In this document: piece by piece, positions 35,026 through 48,667 of the stretch
Layout of the letters: each line of letters opens with the position of its first letter
How positions within the stretch are numbered: position 1 is the first letter of the stretch
Origin: Microplitis mediator
Taxonomy: Eukaryota; Arthropoda; Insecta; Hymenoptera; Braconidae
Length of the DNA: 64,000 nt
Direction: 5' to 3'
NCBI RefSeq assembly: GCF_029852145.1
Contig: NC_079978.1
Coordinates: forward strand, 11,069,801 to 11,133,800
The notes under the pieces: model-generated
What the model saw: only the letters and a program-made list of their open reading frames with translations
The model's database searches: none
Told to the model about the DNA's origin: nothing
Made by a program: the position numbers and the translations under genes

Positions 35026-36234
35026 TGAGGGTGATTAAAAAAAAAAATTTAATTTAATTTTTTTTCACTCTTACCCCCTGACACGTTAGTGGTTGCCGAG
35101 AAGAAAATCCTCTCTGAAGGTGGGCTCTCTAGCTCAACTCTAAGAGGTCGCTATTTCAATTATAATTTCCCATCTAATTAACATGTAAAAATCTACTTTT
35201 TCACTAAAAGCGTAATTACTCGTAAGCTGCTCAATATTTTTTAAAGGGCATAGCCGGATTAATATGGGAATTCTGCCCCCAATGGCTTTTTTAACTCAAA
35301 CTTAGGGGGTCGATTTGGTGTCGAATGAAAATAATTCACCTCAATTTTCAACTCAAACGGTTTTCGAGAATTAAAAAAACACCTGTTTTTTCGAAATTAT
35401 TTTTATTTTTATAGTAAAATTCGGAATTAATCTATGATAATTTTTTTCTTAATTCTTACGAGTTCAAAACATGAAAAAATCATATGATCGTGATTCTCAA
35501 ACGGAAAGCCGATTTTTAACGGAGAAAAGAAAATTATAAACTTTTTTTTTTAGCCTTTTTGAAATATGTCACTCACCAAAATTCGTCAGAAAATGTCTTC
35601 CATACTCCTCTATACTCAGGAGTTTTTTTGAATTTTTTGAACTGGTGGAACAATTCAAAAAAAATTAAAAACTCATTTTTTTCTTAAAATTTTGCGTTTT
35701 AACAAATTTATATTTTTTTTAGTACAAATAAATACGTGAAAATTTTTTTTATTATAATTTTTTTTTTCTGTATCGAAATTCAAAATATTTCCCAATTGTA
35801 TTAAAAAATATATAAGTATTAGGGTGTCCCAAAAGAAAAAAATATATTTTTCTTCAACGTCTTATGAGCTCAAAAGTTACTTTATATTATAAGAAAAATC
35901 TCTCCGAATTTAAGCCAGATAGCTTTAAAATTGAGCTATCACAAAGGGTCCCCTTTCCTATTTAAAATACACGCGAAAATTTTTCATTTCAGTTTTTCTT
36001 TATTAAGACTATAACAGGGTATATCTCAACCTTGCCAAGTTTGGCCCCTTTATTAATTGATCTTAATAAGGGCGCCACTGGAAGTTAAGACTCGGCCTTC
36101 CAGAACCGGAGATGTTAAATTTTATAAATTAGGGTCGTCGAAAAGTATAAGAGTGAGGAGATTGAGGGATTAAATTTATTTAACACACAATTTTATATCA
36201 ATATAATTTTCACTTTTATTTAACAAATCACAAT

Positions 36235-36740
36235 TATGCCCACCGGGCTTTTATTCCTTATAATTATTTTTAACAAAACCGTCCACCGGACTTCTTATTC
36301 TTACAACTAATTTACTAAAATTTTGTCCACCGGACTTTGATTGATTATACGACCGAGTCCCCTGGACTTTTATATTAAATTGGCCACCGGCCTGATCCCC
36401 TGGATCTTTTATTAATTACGACGACGAGTCCCCTGGACTTTTATAATGAAATGGCCACCGGCCTGATCCCCTGGATCTTATTTAAATTAAACGAGTCCCC
36501 TGGACTTTTACTATAATTGGCCACCAGCCTGATTCCCTGGATCTTAATTAAAATAGTCCCCTGGACTTTCACGATTAACTGGCCACCGGCTTGATCCCCT
36601 GGATCATATAAAATTAGTCCCCTGGACTTTTACGATTAATTTGGCCACCGGCCTGATCCCCTGGATCAAATTTAAAATGAAATAAAGTGGCAACTTGCCA
36701 GATCCCCTGGATCTATTAATTTAAAAACATTTCCACAGGA
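36235..36740. repeat. Tandem array, alternating GTCCCCTGGACTTT and GGCCACCGGCCTGATCCCCT units
   Basis: About seven irregular units of 55-65 bp, each with AGTCCCCTGGACTTTTA, an AT spacer, TGGCCACCGGCC and TGATCCCCTGGATC. Edges are degenerate (GCCCACCGGGCTTTTATTCC on the left). No coding potential was recognised. Confidence 0.8.
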
Positions 36741-37051
36741 AACTTAAGTTTTCTCACACACACACACACGTTTTAACACTTGAGTCCCCAGGACTTTATT
36801 CACACACGTTCATACTCGTTATAAATTTAACTCTTTCACCGACTGAGTTCCCGAACAATTTTGTGAATCTCGTTTTCAATTCCTTGTCCACTGAACTAAA
36901 TTTATTCGTACAAATTATTTAATAATTTCCTGACTACGAAGTTTAACACGGTGATTTTTCAACATGACAATTTCCATTTACTTTATATAATTTTCTACTT
37001 AATTTTGCACGGCGATATTTTATATTTCCAGTTTTTCAAGTATCAAGTTTT

Positions 37052-37192
37052 CCCTGATTAAACAAAATGATTAAAAATGATTTGTTTTTTAATCATTTTA
37101 AATACTTTTTAATCCTTCAAATCATTTCTAATCCTGTCTCTTATAGACATTTAACGTGTGAAATCATTTTTAATCATTTTGTTTAATCAGGG
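37052..37192. mobile_element. Small MITE, CCCTGATTAAACAAAATG ends
   Basis: CCCTGATTAAACAAAATGAT and its reverse complement are about 140 bp apart, with perfect inverted ends of more than 25 bp. It lies within the 2.17-kb LTR-like element. Confidence 0.75.
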
Positions 37193-39032
37193 TTGAGTAA
37201 AGAAGTTACTGATACTAGAAAACTGACGCCACCGACTGACGCTCTCTCTCTCTCTTTAATTCTTTTATAATTAGTATTTCCATTAATAAATTAAAAAAAA
37301 AACAATTCATCTCACAAAAACTGACTTCAATTTTACTAATAAATTTAACTGTTATAACATTAACGTCTTATCGCTCTTTCACAGTCTTTTAGTTTTAGTT
37401 CTTAAATTTTAATTAAACTTAATCTAAATTATCAGTTAACAATTTCTTAATAATAATTTTATAATTTAGAATTTCTGGCTTTCTGCCGAGAAATTTTATC
37501 GGACGGACCGCGTGTTAATTTATAAAGAATTCGAACCGGAAATGGCGACTGCCCACGAATTACTTAATTAATATTTCTCAATTGATAAACTGTGGCTATT
37601 TGCCGACAATTTATTTACCTCTACTTTTCTCCTTTGTTAAAAATGTCGTGGCTTCTTTTTCTTTTATTCCCGGTCGTCTCTGCCGATTCCCGTTCCTTTT
37701 CCGGTAACTCCTCCTAGTTCTCTCCCAATTATTCTCAATTAATCTGTGGACAATTCAGTACAAATAAATATATGAAATTCAGTGTATCGGCTATCTGCCG
37801 GATACACAATTAGAATAATTGATTATTTTACGGCTGCTAGAAGGTTCCACTAATAACCTCCTTAGAGCTTAGATAATTACCTGTAATGATGTACGCTGTC
37901 ACCCGTCTGGTCTCTAGGCCGGTCCGTCCGACTGTGTCTGTCTTCCCTTCGTGCACTCACTTATCAAATCTAAGTTCGCGATCATTCGGCCCTTATCGGA
38001 AAATCCACCACTCCAACTTATTTCCTTATTGGATCTTGGGGACAAGCCCCTTAAATTAGCGCGCCTGGCGACAAGTCGATAAAACAGTAGCGCATATGGG
38101 GTACTATGGGTAATTAATCAACCGCGGGAAATCAGGTTGATTTAAAGTTGTAAATTTAAATATTTACCCCGTTACAAGACTATGAAAAAAATTTTTTTTT
38201 TTAATTCCGCCTAGTATAATTTCGTAGAAAATTAAATTCTCTACAAAAAAGTGTTCAGCATTATATACGTCAAATGAACTGGGACAAAGTTACGGGGTTT
38301 CAAAGATCAACAAAAATTTAGTTTCTTCATTGTTAATTTTTTTAAAATTATTTTTCATTTTTATTCCATCAAAAAATTTTTTTTTCAAATTTTGACGAGC
38401 ACGTTCTTGTAGAAAATTTAATTTCCTACAAAAAGTATCTGATATCATATATACGTCAAATGAATGAGTAAAAAGTTACAGGGCTTGAAATGTCAACGAA
38501 AAGTTAAGTTTAAAAAATATTAAATTTTTGAACTTAACTGTCAACGAAAAAGTGAACTTCATTTTTCGTTGACCTCTAAAAACCTGTAACTTTTTTCTTA
38601 TCCATTCGACGTATATGAGATATTTAATATTTTTTGTAGGAAATAAAATTGCCTACAAGAACGTGCTTCTCAAAATATGAAAAAAAAAATTTTGATAGCA
38701 CAAAAATGAAAAATAATAAAAAATAATTTAACACTGATGAAACTGAATTTTTGTTGATCTTTGAAGCCCCGTCACTTTTTCCCAGTTTGTTTGACGTACA
38801 TAATGTATAAGCACCTTTTGTAGAGAATTTAATTCCCTATGAAATTATACTAGGCGGGATTGAAGAAAACATTTTTTTTCATAGTCTTAATAACAAAAAA
38901 CTAAAATGAAAAATTTTCGCTTGTATTTTAAACGGGAAAGAGGGCCCCCCTTTGTGATAGCTCAATTTTAAAGATATCTGGCTGAACCTCGATGAGGATT
39001 TTTTTTATAATATAAAGTAACTTTTGAGCCTA

Positions 39033-39303
39033 CACGGAAAAAAAAAAATAGTAGTGGCTACTCTCTGGGATAGTACTGAGTACTTTCTGTAAAAAAAAAA
39101 TTTTAGACAGTACTGTATGCTATCTAGACTGTATCCACTACTGTCTAGACTATATCCACTACTGTCCGGGATAGTACTCAGTACTTTCCAGAGAGTAGTG
39201 GATACAGTCTAGATAGCATACAGTACTGTCTAAAATTTTTTTTTTACAGAAAGTACTCAGTACTATCCCAGAGAGTAGCCACTACTATTTTTTTTTTTCC
39301 GTG
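39033..39303. mobile_element. MITE with CACGGAAA ends, TSD TA
   Basis: The ends CACGGAAAAAAAAAATAGTA and its reverse complement are flanked by TA. The body is a nested palindrome (AGTAGTGGCTACTCTCTGGG; GACAGTACTGTATGCTATCT in both orientations). The matching arm at 35860-35880 lacks it, giving the empty site. It is related by its ends to 7001-7250. Confidence 0.8.
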
Positions 39304-39700
39304 TATAAGACGTTGAAAAAAAAAATATTTGTTTTTTTTTGGGACACCCTAATAAGCATTACCTTTAAGTGTCTTTTGAATCATTAATAACCCTTATAAT
39401 GACTGTAGGCTACTGATTCTTTATGTTTATCTTTTGCGATGATATATTTTTGGTGAAAAAAAATTTTCTACGTATTTATGTGTACGAAAAAAAAATATAA
39501 GTTTGTTAAAACGCAAGAATTTAAGATAAAAATGAGTTTTTAATTTTTAACTTCCCGCTGAGAAAATCGACGATTTTCAAAAAATTCGGGAAGTTATTGG
39601 TTTCACCCCGATTTTCAAAAACCGGGTTTTTATCATATGTCGACATTTGAGGGTGCTAGGATGCTATTCTGACATTTCCAGAGCGATGTCTGTATTAGTC

Positions 39701-42700
39701 CAAGAGCCCGTGAGTGCCAGACCTTCGGATTTTTATAAAAGCTGAAAATTTTTCTATGTGTGTCCCTAGTACAGGTAAGAATGATCCCCACCCATGAAGC
39801 TGAGGCAGCGGTGGCTTTGGCAGGTAACAGGTAACAAAGGTGTATAAAATTCCATCTCAAATTTATCATAAAATAAAACTGAATTTTTTTATATTTGATT
39901 CATAATAATGTCAAAACTCGCGTTGCTCATTGCCAGACAGTTAGTATGGTTGCAACCCTCTGCCGGACACCCTTAAACTATTATAATTTATAATTATACT
40001 TACGTTATATTATAAAACCTAAATTTTATATATAATTTTTTGGGGGACTATTAATCTATGTTTACATAATAGCCGGACAGTTTCGACGGTTCTATCATCT
40101 TGCCAGACGCATTCAAAGTGAGCAGTAGTTCGGAGAGCAAGGAGCGTATACAGTAACTAGTGTGAGTGAGACAGAGCGCTTGGTCTATTACGGCCCTTCA
40201 CTGCGCATCCACTGTTATTAAGTTCAAATTGTGCAGTTTATTTTTTTTTTTAATCAAGAAATTTCATTAAATAAATTTTTACAGTTTGAATATCAAATAT
40301 TTAAAACAATACTCAGTAAAATTGTTCTAATACAACTTCAATCATATCGAAACTGTAATAATTTTATTTACACTAATGCAAAAAATTAAAGGAGCAGAAA
40401 AATTTGGTGAAAAATGATCGTATCGAGATTTAAAAAAAAACATTTTACAGCTTGAAATCTCTAGTTTTGGTGCATTTTTTTCAAAATTTTTTAAAAGCTC
40501 CGGTTATTGCGCAAACATGAGAAATACCGCGAGACAAAAAATTTAAAAAATTTTTTTTTTTTCCGAAGAGCCCACGGACCGCAAAAAAATTTTTTTCAAC
40601 TAAACGAATGCATAGATCGTTTAGCAAATTTATTCAGCTTCAATTTGGTTTTTTTTTTAACCTCGTAGGACGATTCGTCGCAGAGATATCAGCCTTCAAA
40701 CAGAAAATGATCCTTTTGGCTTTGATCATCGATATTTCAAATACCAATGATCGCACAGAAAGTTAAAGGGCGGCGTTGAAAACTGGAATAAATTCTCTAC
40801 AAGACCCTGTCATCATTTTTTGAAAAAAAAAAATTTTTTTTATTTTTAACATCCATTAGAAGTAAGCACAAAAAAATGACTTTTTTTGGTTTTTTAGTAA
40901 ATCAACCGCTACTCTGCAAATATCGATAAAAAAAATGATGTTGCCAGGGACTTTTTTAGCTTAATGTACCCCTAAGACCCCTGTAAATTTTGAAATTGAT
41001 CCATCGAACCGATTTTTGGGAATCATCGATCAAATTTTTGCTAAACAATTCAAAAAGCAAGTTTTGTTCCTTTAATTGTGTAATCATAACCAAAATGAAA
41101 AAAATTTTTTTTTTCGACTTTCCTCAAATTTTTGCGTTGGTGACTCAGCAAATGCAAGGAAATGACAAAAAAAAGAAAAAATTTCCAAAAAATGTCAAAA
41201 AAAATCGAAGAAAAAAAAATTGAAACTTTTTTTTCATAACTGCTGCCTTTAAAGTTCAATATTCGAGCGTCGTGTGGCGCGAGTAAAATAGGTCTTTCTC
41301 TCGATAGCTCGACGAAACTATAGAACGATGTCGAAAAATCAGCTGTTGGATCAGCAACCGTCGTTCACTCGAGTTAGAAAAAGATAGTGATACTTTTTTC
41401 TCCATATACTCCTACTGTCGCATTTATCCTGAAATTCGCACATGCGCAAATAGAAAGACGACAATTGGAAACCTGCATAGTGATCATATGTTTCTTATTC
41501 TTATTGAATATCATAACTTGTGTGTTTGTATTGTAAAAATAATATTATTATCATATTATTAATCGTTCAAGTCATTTTTTTGTGCTTACTTCTAATGGAT
41601 GTTAAAAATAAAAAAAATTTTTTTTTTTCAAAAAATGATGACAGGGTCTTGTAGAGAATTTATTCCAGTTTTCAACGCCGCCCTTTAACTTTCTGTGCGA
41701 TCATTGGTATTTGAAATATCGATGATCAAAGCCAAAAGGATCATTTTCTGTTTGAAGGCTGATATCTCTGCGACGAATCGTCCTACGAGGTTAAAAAAAA
41801 AACCAAATTGAAGCTGAATAAATTTGCTAAACGATCTATGCATTCGTTTAGTTGAAAAAAATTTTTTTGCGGTCCGTGGGCTCTTCGGAAAAAAAAAAAA
41901 TTTTTTAAATTTTTTGTCTCGCGGTATTTCTCATGTTTGCGCAATAACCGGAGCTTTTAAAAAATTTTGAAAAAAATGCACCAAAACTAGAGATTTCAAG
42001 CTGTAAAATGTTTTTTTTTAAATCTCGATACGATCATTTTTCACCAAATTTTTCTGCTCCTTTAATTTTTTGCATTAGTGTAAATAAAATTATTACAGTT
42101 TCGATATGATTGAAGTTGTATTAGAACAATTTTACTGAGTATTGTTTTAAATATTTGATATTCAAACTGTAAAAATTTATTTAATGAAATTTCTTGATTA
42201 AAAAAAAAAATAAACTGCACAATTTGAACTTAATAACAGTGGATGCGCAGTGAAGGGCCGTAATAGACCAAGCGCTCTGTCTCACTCGCACTAGTTACTG
42301 TATACGCTCCTTGCTCTCCGAACTACTGCTCACTTTGAATGCGTCTGGCAAGATGATAGAACCGTCGAAACTGTCCGGCTATTATGTAAACATAGATTAA
42401 TAGTCCCCCAAAAAATTATATATAAAATTTAGGTTTTATAATATAACGTAAGTATAATTATAAATTATAATAGTTTAAGGGTGTCCGGCAGAGGGTTGCA
42501 ACCATACTAACTGTCTGGCAATGAGCAACGCGAGTTTTGACATTATTATGAATCAAATATAAAAAAATTCAGTTTTATTTTATGATAAATTTGAGATGGA
42601 ATTTTATACACCTTTGTTACCTGTTACCTGCCAAAGCCACCGCTGCCTCAGCTTCATGGGTGGGGATCATTCTTACCTGTACTAGGGACACACATAGAAA

Positions 42701-42750
42701 AATTTTCAGCTTTTATAAAAATCCGAAGGTCTGGCACTCACGGGCTCTTG
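39701..42750. mobile_element. Long foldback element, 1180-bp arms, CAAGAGCCCGTGAG ends
   Basis: Left arm 39701-40880 and right arm 41571-42750 are each 1180 bp and almost perfectly reverse complementary (one visible difference: GTGTGAGTGAG versus GTGCGAGTGAG). They flank a 690-bp unique centre. The insert breaks repeat B just after its GATGTCTG motif, before the TATG/TG microsatellite. A 50-residue frame, MINLRWNFIHLCYLLPAKAT onward, appears in both arms simply because they are copies. No transposase. The target duplication was not recognised. Confidence 0.85.
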
Positions 42751-42757
42751 CTCTATA

Positions 42758-42926
<169 letters not shown>

Positions 42927-43881
42927 ATGTAAACCTCTCATATCTTTTTGATGAATGAACCGATTTAGATGGTTCTTGCGGCATTCGAAAGACATCTTCT
43001 GAACTTAGATTTTAAAAAAAATTTTAGACCATTTAGTCCAATAAACTCTGAGATATTTAGGAAATACGAATAAAAAAAGTTTTTTTTCGTTTTTTTTTTG
43101 GATATTGTGAAAACTGTTGGATCGATCAATTCCAAAATCTAATCAGCTCTAGAACTCGATAGAAGTTTTCGATTGCTACCAAGAACGTCTCAATCAGATT
43201 ATCCGTTGGAAAGATATTGTCGACGAAAGAAAAAGTAGAAAACGGTTTTTTGCAAATATTGTCCCAACGACTAAACCAATCATTCCCAAAATTTCATCAG
43301 CTCTAAACCTCAATAAAACGCGCTGATTGCCACCTCAACCGTCTTAATCGGATAATCCGTTCAAGAGATATCGTCAACGAAAGAATGAAAAAAAAATCGG
43401 TTTTTTCCGTTCTTCGTGGATATTTCGGAATCTATTAAATCGATCAATTCCAAAATCTACTCAGCTTTAGAACTCGATGTAAGCATTCTATTGCCACCTT
43501 AACCGTCCCAATCGGATAATCCGTTCAAGAGATATCGTCGACGAAAGCATAGAAAAAAATCGTATTTTTTTAATTTTTCGTGAATATTTCGGAAATTATC
43601 GAATTGATCAATTCCAAAATCTATTCAGCTCTAGAACTCGATAAAAGCATTCGATTCTGCTAAGAACGTCCCAATCAGATAATCCGTTCGAGAGATATTG
43701 TTGACGGAATAATACATGTAAGATCTATATCTGCTATTTCCATTGAAAAACATCACAATCACTCAAAACTAATATGTTCTTCTTTATATAAGTCATTGAA
43801 AGTGATTGCTCAAAAATCGTCATGTTCGCTGGTATCACGATATACTTACACGATGTAGATACAACGTATCACGTAAATACT

Positions 43882-44696
43882 TGTTACGTCCCAGCCTGCT
43901 CATCAGATGGCTCTACCAATTGTTAAATCTTAAATAATAATAGACCGACCTGAGACCCGCCAAATCGATATATTTAAATAATAGAATAATAATATATTTT
44001 CTTTATAATAAATATTAATAAGTATGCACTTAAAAATAGTCAAATAGATAAGATATTTTTAATGCATTATAATATTTATTCATCATCGACAATTTCTCTA
44101 AAAGAATGTTAATGAATAAAAATAGATAAGAATAATTGTACGACAAATAATGACTGTTAAAAGGATATAAAATGTGAAATTAGTTTTTCCACGAAAAAGT
44201 GAAAACATTGAAAAACATCGTCCGACTGCTGACGCAACAGCATCCGCGTCGAACGATGATAACGAACTCCCTCTTTTTGGGAATAAGGCCCTAAAACCTT
44301 ATCCCACTTTTCTCTAGGGTGTTGGCTCATGTAAAGATATAAAAAGCCGATGCCCAATGCATCACAGAGCTCTCATACTCGTACTCTCACATCAACCAAA
44401 AATTATAGTAGTGCGGTATATAACACGCAAGTAAACTCCCAGTTTAAATTAATTATATTGTTCTTTTGACACGAAGTTATTTGTCACATAATAATTGTAA
44501 ACTCAAGTGTATATTTATCCAAATTCTTCGACTATTCTATTTTATATGAATAAATCAAACATATTTATTCTTTAAATCACGACCAAGTTATTTCGAGCTT
44601 TTGAGAACTACCCCGTATCCGAAGATCTACAGTCACGTCCAATTCAAATAATTCGCGCCGGCAACTCACAAGCCGTCACGACTCCAGGACGTAACA
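43882..44696 (+). mobile_element. Solo LTR, TSD TACT
   Basis: Starts TGTTACGTCCCAGCC and ends CCAGGACGTAACA, with 10-bp inverted ends. TACT flanks it at 43878-43881 and 44697-44700. The empty site is seen in repeat B at 16665-16690 (reverse). A TATA-like GATATAAAAAGCC near 44335 is followed by TCTCATACTCGTACTCTCAC, and AATAAATC lies near 44551. This suits an 815-bp LTR of Ty3/gypsy type in plus orientation. Confidence 0.75.
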
Positions 44697-44742
44697 TACT
44701 TATTTTTGAGCTATTTATTGAACATAATTGTGAATAAATATA

Positions 44743-46744
44743 CACTGGTCACAGAAATTAAGGGATAGAAAAAAAATCCGAAATTTTTAGGTGATTTTCA
44801 ACATGCTGTAACTCGGTGAAAAATGATCGTATAAAAAAACTAAAAAAAGCAAATTGTAGCCTCAAGTTTCTAGTTTTCAGATCTGGACCTCAAAATTTTT
44901 TATCATGTACGGTTCCGGAGTAATCATAAGAAAACCAACGAAAAAAAAATTTTCAAAATTTTTGCTGGTCTGTCAATACCTCTATGGGCGACAATAAATT
45001 TTTTTGAATAATCCGACTGTCTGACTTTTCTTGGAAATTTTATGCCCTTTAATTTGGTGGCCTGCAAAAGTCTCTACGACGATTTGGCGCCGAGTTATCA
45101 TTGATCAAAGCAAAAAAGTCCATTTTGGCTTTGATAATCAATAACTCCGGATGTATTGGTCGTACAGAAAATGGAAGCAGGGTTTTGAAAACTGAAAAAT
45201 ATTCTCTATAAGGCAAAATTAGTGGCATTTGATAGAAAAATCTTTTTTAAAGCGATATTGTTTGGTAAAAAACAGGTCAAAATTCACAAATTTAAGGATA
45301 TTCGGAAATCTTGCTATAACTTTGGATATAACGGATGAACAAAGGATATCTTCGACTTTTTTTCAACCTCAAAGTGTCCTGAAAAAACCCTGAAAATTTC
45401 AAATCGCTGCGATTTTTCTTTCTTAGTGCCCCGAAGCTTTAAATTTATCGATTTTGTCAAAAATCACCATAATTGGTAGTTTCTCGGTTTTTGTTCATTT
45501 TTTCGATTTGAAAATGGTTTTTTTACCGATAATCTTCATTTCTTTGATCAAAGAGATCGATTATCGAAAAAAAATAAAAAAAAAAAAAATTTGAAAAAAA
45601 ATTTTTTTTTTTCAAAATTTTTTTTTTCAAAAATTTTTTTTTTTAAATGTTTTTTTTTTTTGTTGTATCCGCAATGATTTATCATTGTCAAAAAAAATTC
45701 CTAAAATTTTTTTTACCGCTGTAACTGCATCTGCTTTAAATGTCAACTTAACAAACATACCCTTTGGGTAACTCTAATGCCGGCAGTAAAAAAAATTTTA
45801 GGAATTTTTTTTGACAATGATAAATCATTGCGGATACAACAAAAAAAAAAAACATTTAAAAAAAAAAATTTTTGAAAAAAAAAATTTTTTTCAAAATTTT
45901 TTTTTTTTAAATTTTCTTCGATAATTGATCTTTTTGATCGAAGAAATGAAGATTATCGGTAGAAAAACTATTTTCAAATCGAAAAAATTGAACAAAAACC
46001 GAGAAACTACCAATTATGGTGATTTTTGACAAAATCGATAAATTTAAAGCTTCGGGGCACTAAGAAAGAAAAATCGCAGCGATTTGAAATTTTCAGGGTT
46101 TTTTTTAGGACACTTTGAGGTTGAAAAAAAGTCGAAGATATCCTTTGTTCATCCGTTATATCCAAAGTTATAGCAAGATTTCCGAATGTCCTTAAATTTG
46201 TGAATTTTGACCTGTTTTTTACCAAACAATATCGCTTTAAAAAAAATTTTTCTATCAAATGCCACTAATTTTGCCTTATAGAGAATATTTTCCAGTTTTC
46301 AAAACCCTGCTTCCATTCTCTGTACGACCAATACATCCGGAGTTATTGATTATCAAAGTCAAAATGGACTTTTTTGCTTTGATCAATGATAACTCGGCGC
46401 CAAATCGTCGTAGAGACTTTTGCAGGCCACCAAATTAAAGGGCATAAAATTTCCGAGAAAAGTCAGACAGTCGAATTATTCAAAAAAATTTATTGTCGCC
46501 CATAGAGGTATTGAAAGACTAGCAAAAATTTTGAAAATTTTTTTTTCGTTGGTTATCTTATGATTACTCCGGAACCGTACATGATAAAAAATTTTGAGGT
46601 CCAGATCTGAAAACTAGAAACTTGAGGCTACAATTTGCTTTTTTTAGTTTTTTTATACGATCATTTTTTACCGAGTTACAGCATGTTGAAAATCACCTAA
46701 TAATTTCGGATTTTTTTTCTATCCCTTAATTTCTGTGACCAGTG
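44743..46744. mobile_element. Foldback element, CACTGGTCACAGAAATTAAG ends, TSD TA
   Basis: Two arms of about 975 bp surround a loop of about 65 bp (45719-45782). Ends CACTGGTCACAGAAATTAAG and reverse complement are flanked by TA on both sides. Arms are similar but not identical (a few substitutions and homopolymer differences). TA duplication and CACTGGTC-type ends suggest a Tc1/mariner-related non-autonomous element. No transposase. Confidence 0.75.
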
Positions 46745-47838
46745 TATAAAAAACGCTCATTCATTCATTATTTTGGATACTAAATTTTTAAACTGTAACA
46801 TAAACCGTAAACTTTTTGAGCTTGAAAAGCTCATAAGAAAAAAAAAACAAAGGTATTTTCGAGCTCGAAAATGTATTTATACTAATGTTTTCAAGCTCTT
46901 AGAGCTCGAAAACAGCGGGAAGTTTGGGGGCTGGCCTGCAGGGCCAACCGATGCTCAGATTTTTTTTTTAATTGTTCCACCACTTCAAAAAATTCAAAAA
47001 AATTCCTGAGTATAGAGGAGTATGAAAGACATTTTCTGACGAATTTTGGTGAGTGACATATTTCAAAAAGGCTAAAAAAAAAAAGTTTATAATTTTTTTT
47101 TCTCCGTTAAAAATCGGCTTTCCGTTTGAGAATCACGATCATATGATTTTTTCATGTTTTGGACGCGTAAGAATTAGGAAAAAAATCATCATTGATTAAT
47201 TCTGAATTTTACTATAAAAATAAAAATAATTTCGAAAAAACAGGTTGTTTTTTAATTTCCGAATACCGTTTGTGTTAAAAAGCTAAAAATCGAGGTGAAT
47301 TATTTTCCTTCGACACCAAATCGACCCCCTAAGTTTGAGTCAAAAAAGCTATGGGGGCAGAATCCCCATATTAATCCGGCTGTACCCTTTATACAAAGAT
47401 CTTTAAAGCTGATTCCTCAAGCTTTCCAACACCCTATGACAAGTCATAATTATCATATTTAAACCGCTAATTGAAGCTATCTGAATAGTATCGATTTTGT
47501 ATTTCAAAATAAAATTGTAAATTTTCATTTTTTTTTGCTAGCTTCAATTGCCGATAATTTTGAATCATCATAGGGTTTCGAAAAGCTTGAGGAATCAGTT
47601 TTGAAAATCTTTGTATAATTTTAAAAAATATTGAGCAGCTCACGAGTAATTACACTATTAGTGAAAAAGTGAATTTTTTCATGTTAATTAGATAGGAAAT
47701 TAAAATTAAAATAACGACCCCTTAGAGTTGAGCTAGCAAGTTCATCTTTTGGGAGGATTTTTTTCTCGGCAACCACTAACGTTTCAGGGGGTAAGAGCGA
47801 AAAAAAAAAAATTAATTTTTTTTTTGAATCACCCTAAT

Positions 47839-48667
47839 ATATATACATTTATTATGAATGGTAATTTTGAACCCATTTTCAACCAAGATGATAGGTTATG
47901 ACAAAATTCCTTAAAAAATCGACCATGATGACATACAATCACTACATTTTTGAAAAATCTACCTAAAAAAAATCTGCAAAACGTTTGAACTTGTAGGTCG
48001 ACCCTAAACTTTCCCACTGATTTCAAATTTGAAAACCTTGAAAACTTTGAAAACGATTTTTTTGTAGATCTTACAGCTCTTCAAGTTAAAACATGCCTCA
48101 GCCAAAATTAAATACATTTCGTTGAAAAAAAATAAATTTTTTTCGACCATATCTTCGAAACTACTTGACTGGTTGACTTCAAATTCTACTTGACTGAGTT
48201 TTGATGAACCTTTTCGTTTGCCGCAAAGGATGGCAAAATCAGTCGCATAGTTTCAAAGATATCATGCGATAAAAATCCGTGCACCCACATACACACACGC
48301 CTCACGACTGTCTATCTGAAAATAGCTCGAGTCGCTTCCTGGGCCACCTGCTGTCACAATTGATTTGGCATTAGGGCAAAATGAATTTATATAACGATAC
48401 TAAAGGAATTTTGAAGTAACCATTTCAAAGTAGAAACACTATTCAAGTTGGTCAAATTACCTTATCCTTCAAGAGACGCTCTCAATAAAAATTTTAGGAA
48501 AATTAAAAAAATTGATTTTTTTTCAAAATAGTGTTTCAATGTTTCCCACTTTCTTACTTATTAATCAGAATCACCAAAATTTGAACATTAATTTAAGTAA
48601 GCTACAGCGACAAGTGATATGCATGTATATTGTGAGCAGTAATATATGTCTCGTATAAATGCGCATG
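47839..48667. repeat. Repeat F and flanking unique sequence
   Basis: 47860-47950 (CCAAGATGATAGGTTATGAC; ATCGACCATGATGACATACA) matches 60840-60930 in reverse. Further right, 48280-48350 carries CACGACTGTCTATCTGAAAA and GCTTCCTGGG phrases distantly resembling repeat B. No gene. Confidence 0.5.

Larger units (their letters stand above)
36010..38176 (-). mobile_element. Probable solo LTR (2.17 kb) with internal tandem repeats
   Basis: Read on the minus strand it starts TGTAACGGGGTAAAT and ends ATATACCCTGTTATA, an imperfect inverted pair. It is flanked by AGAC at 36006-36009 and 38177-38180. Because the surrounding bases also match, the same data allow an 8-bp duplication AAGACTAT around an element ending in GTTAC, so a TIR transposon cannot be excluded. 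No ORF of note. It contains the CCCCTGGA tandem array and a small MITE. Confidence 0.6.
35819..39352. mobile_element. Foldback element, TTAGGGTGTCCC ends, TSD TA
   Basis: The ends TTAGGGTGTCCCAAAAGAAA and TTTTTTTGGGACACCCTAA are inverted and flanked by TA (35817-35818, 39353-39354). Arms of at least 190 bp match (TTCAACGTCTTATGAG; AAATTGAGCTATCACAAAGG). The loop region is split by a 2.17-kb insertion and the right arm by a MITE at 39033-39303. End pattern and TA target resemble mariner-type elements; no transposase is present. Confidence 0.75.

Noticed and set aside
41050..41259. Overlapping K/F-rich ORFs in the centre of the 3-kb foldback
   Set aside because: Low-complexity AT-rich frames on both strands with no motif.
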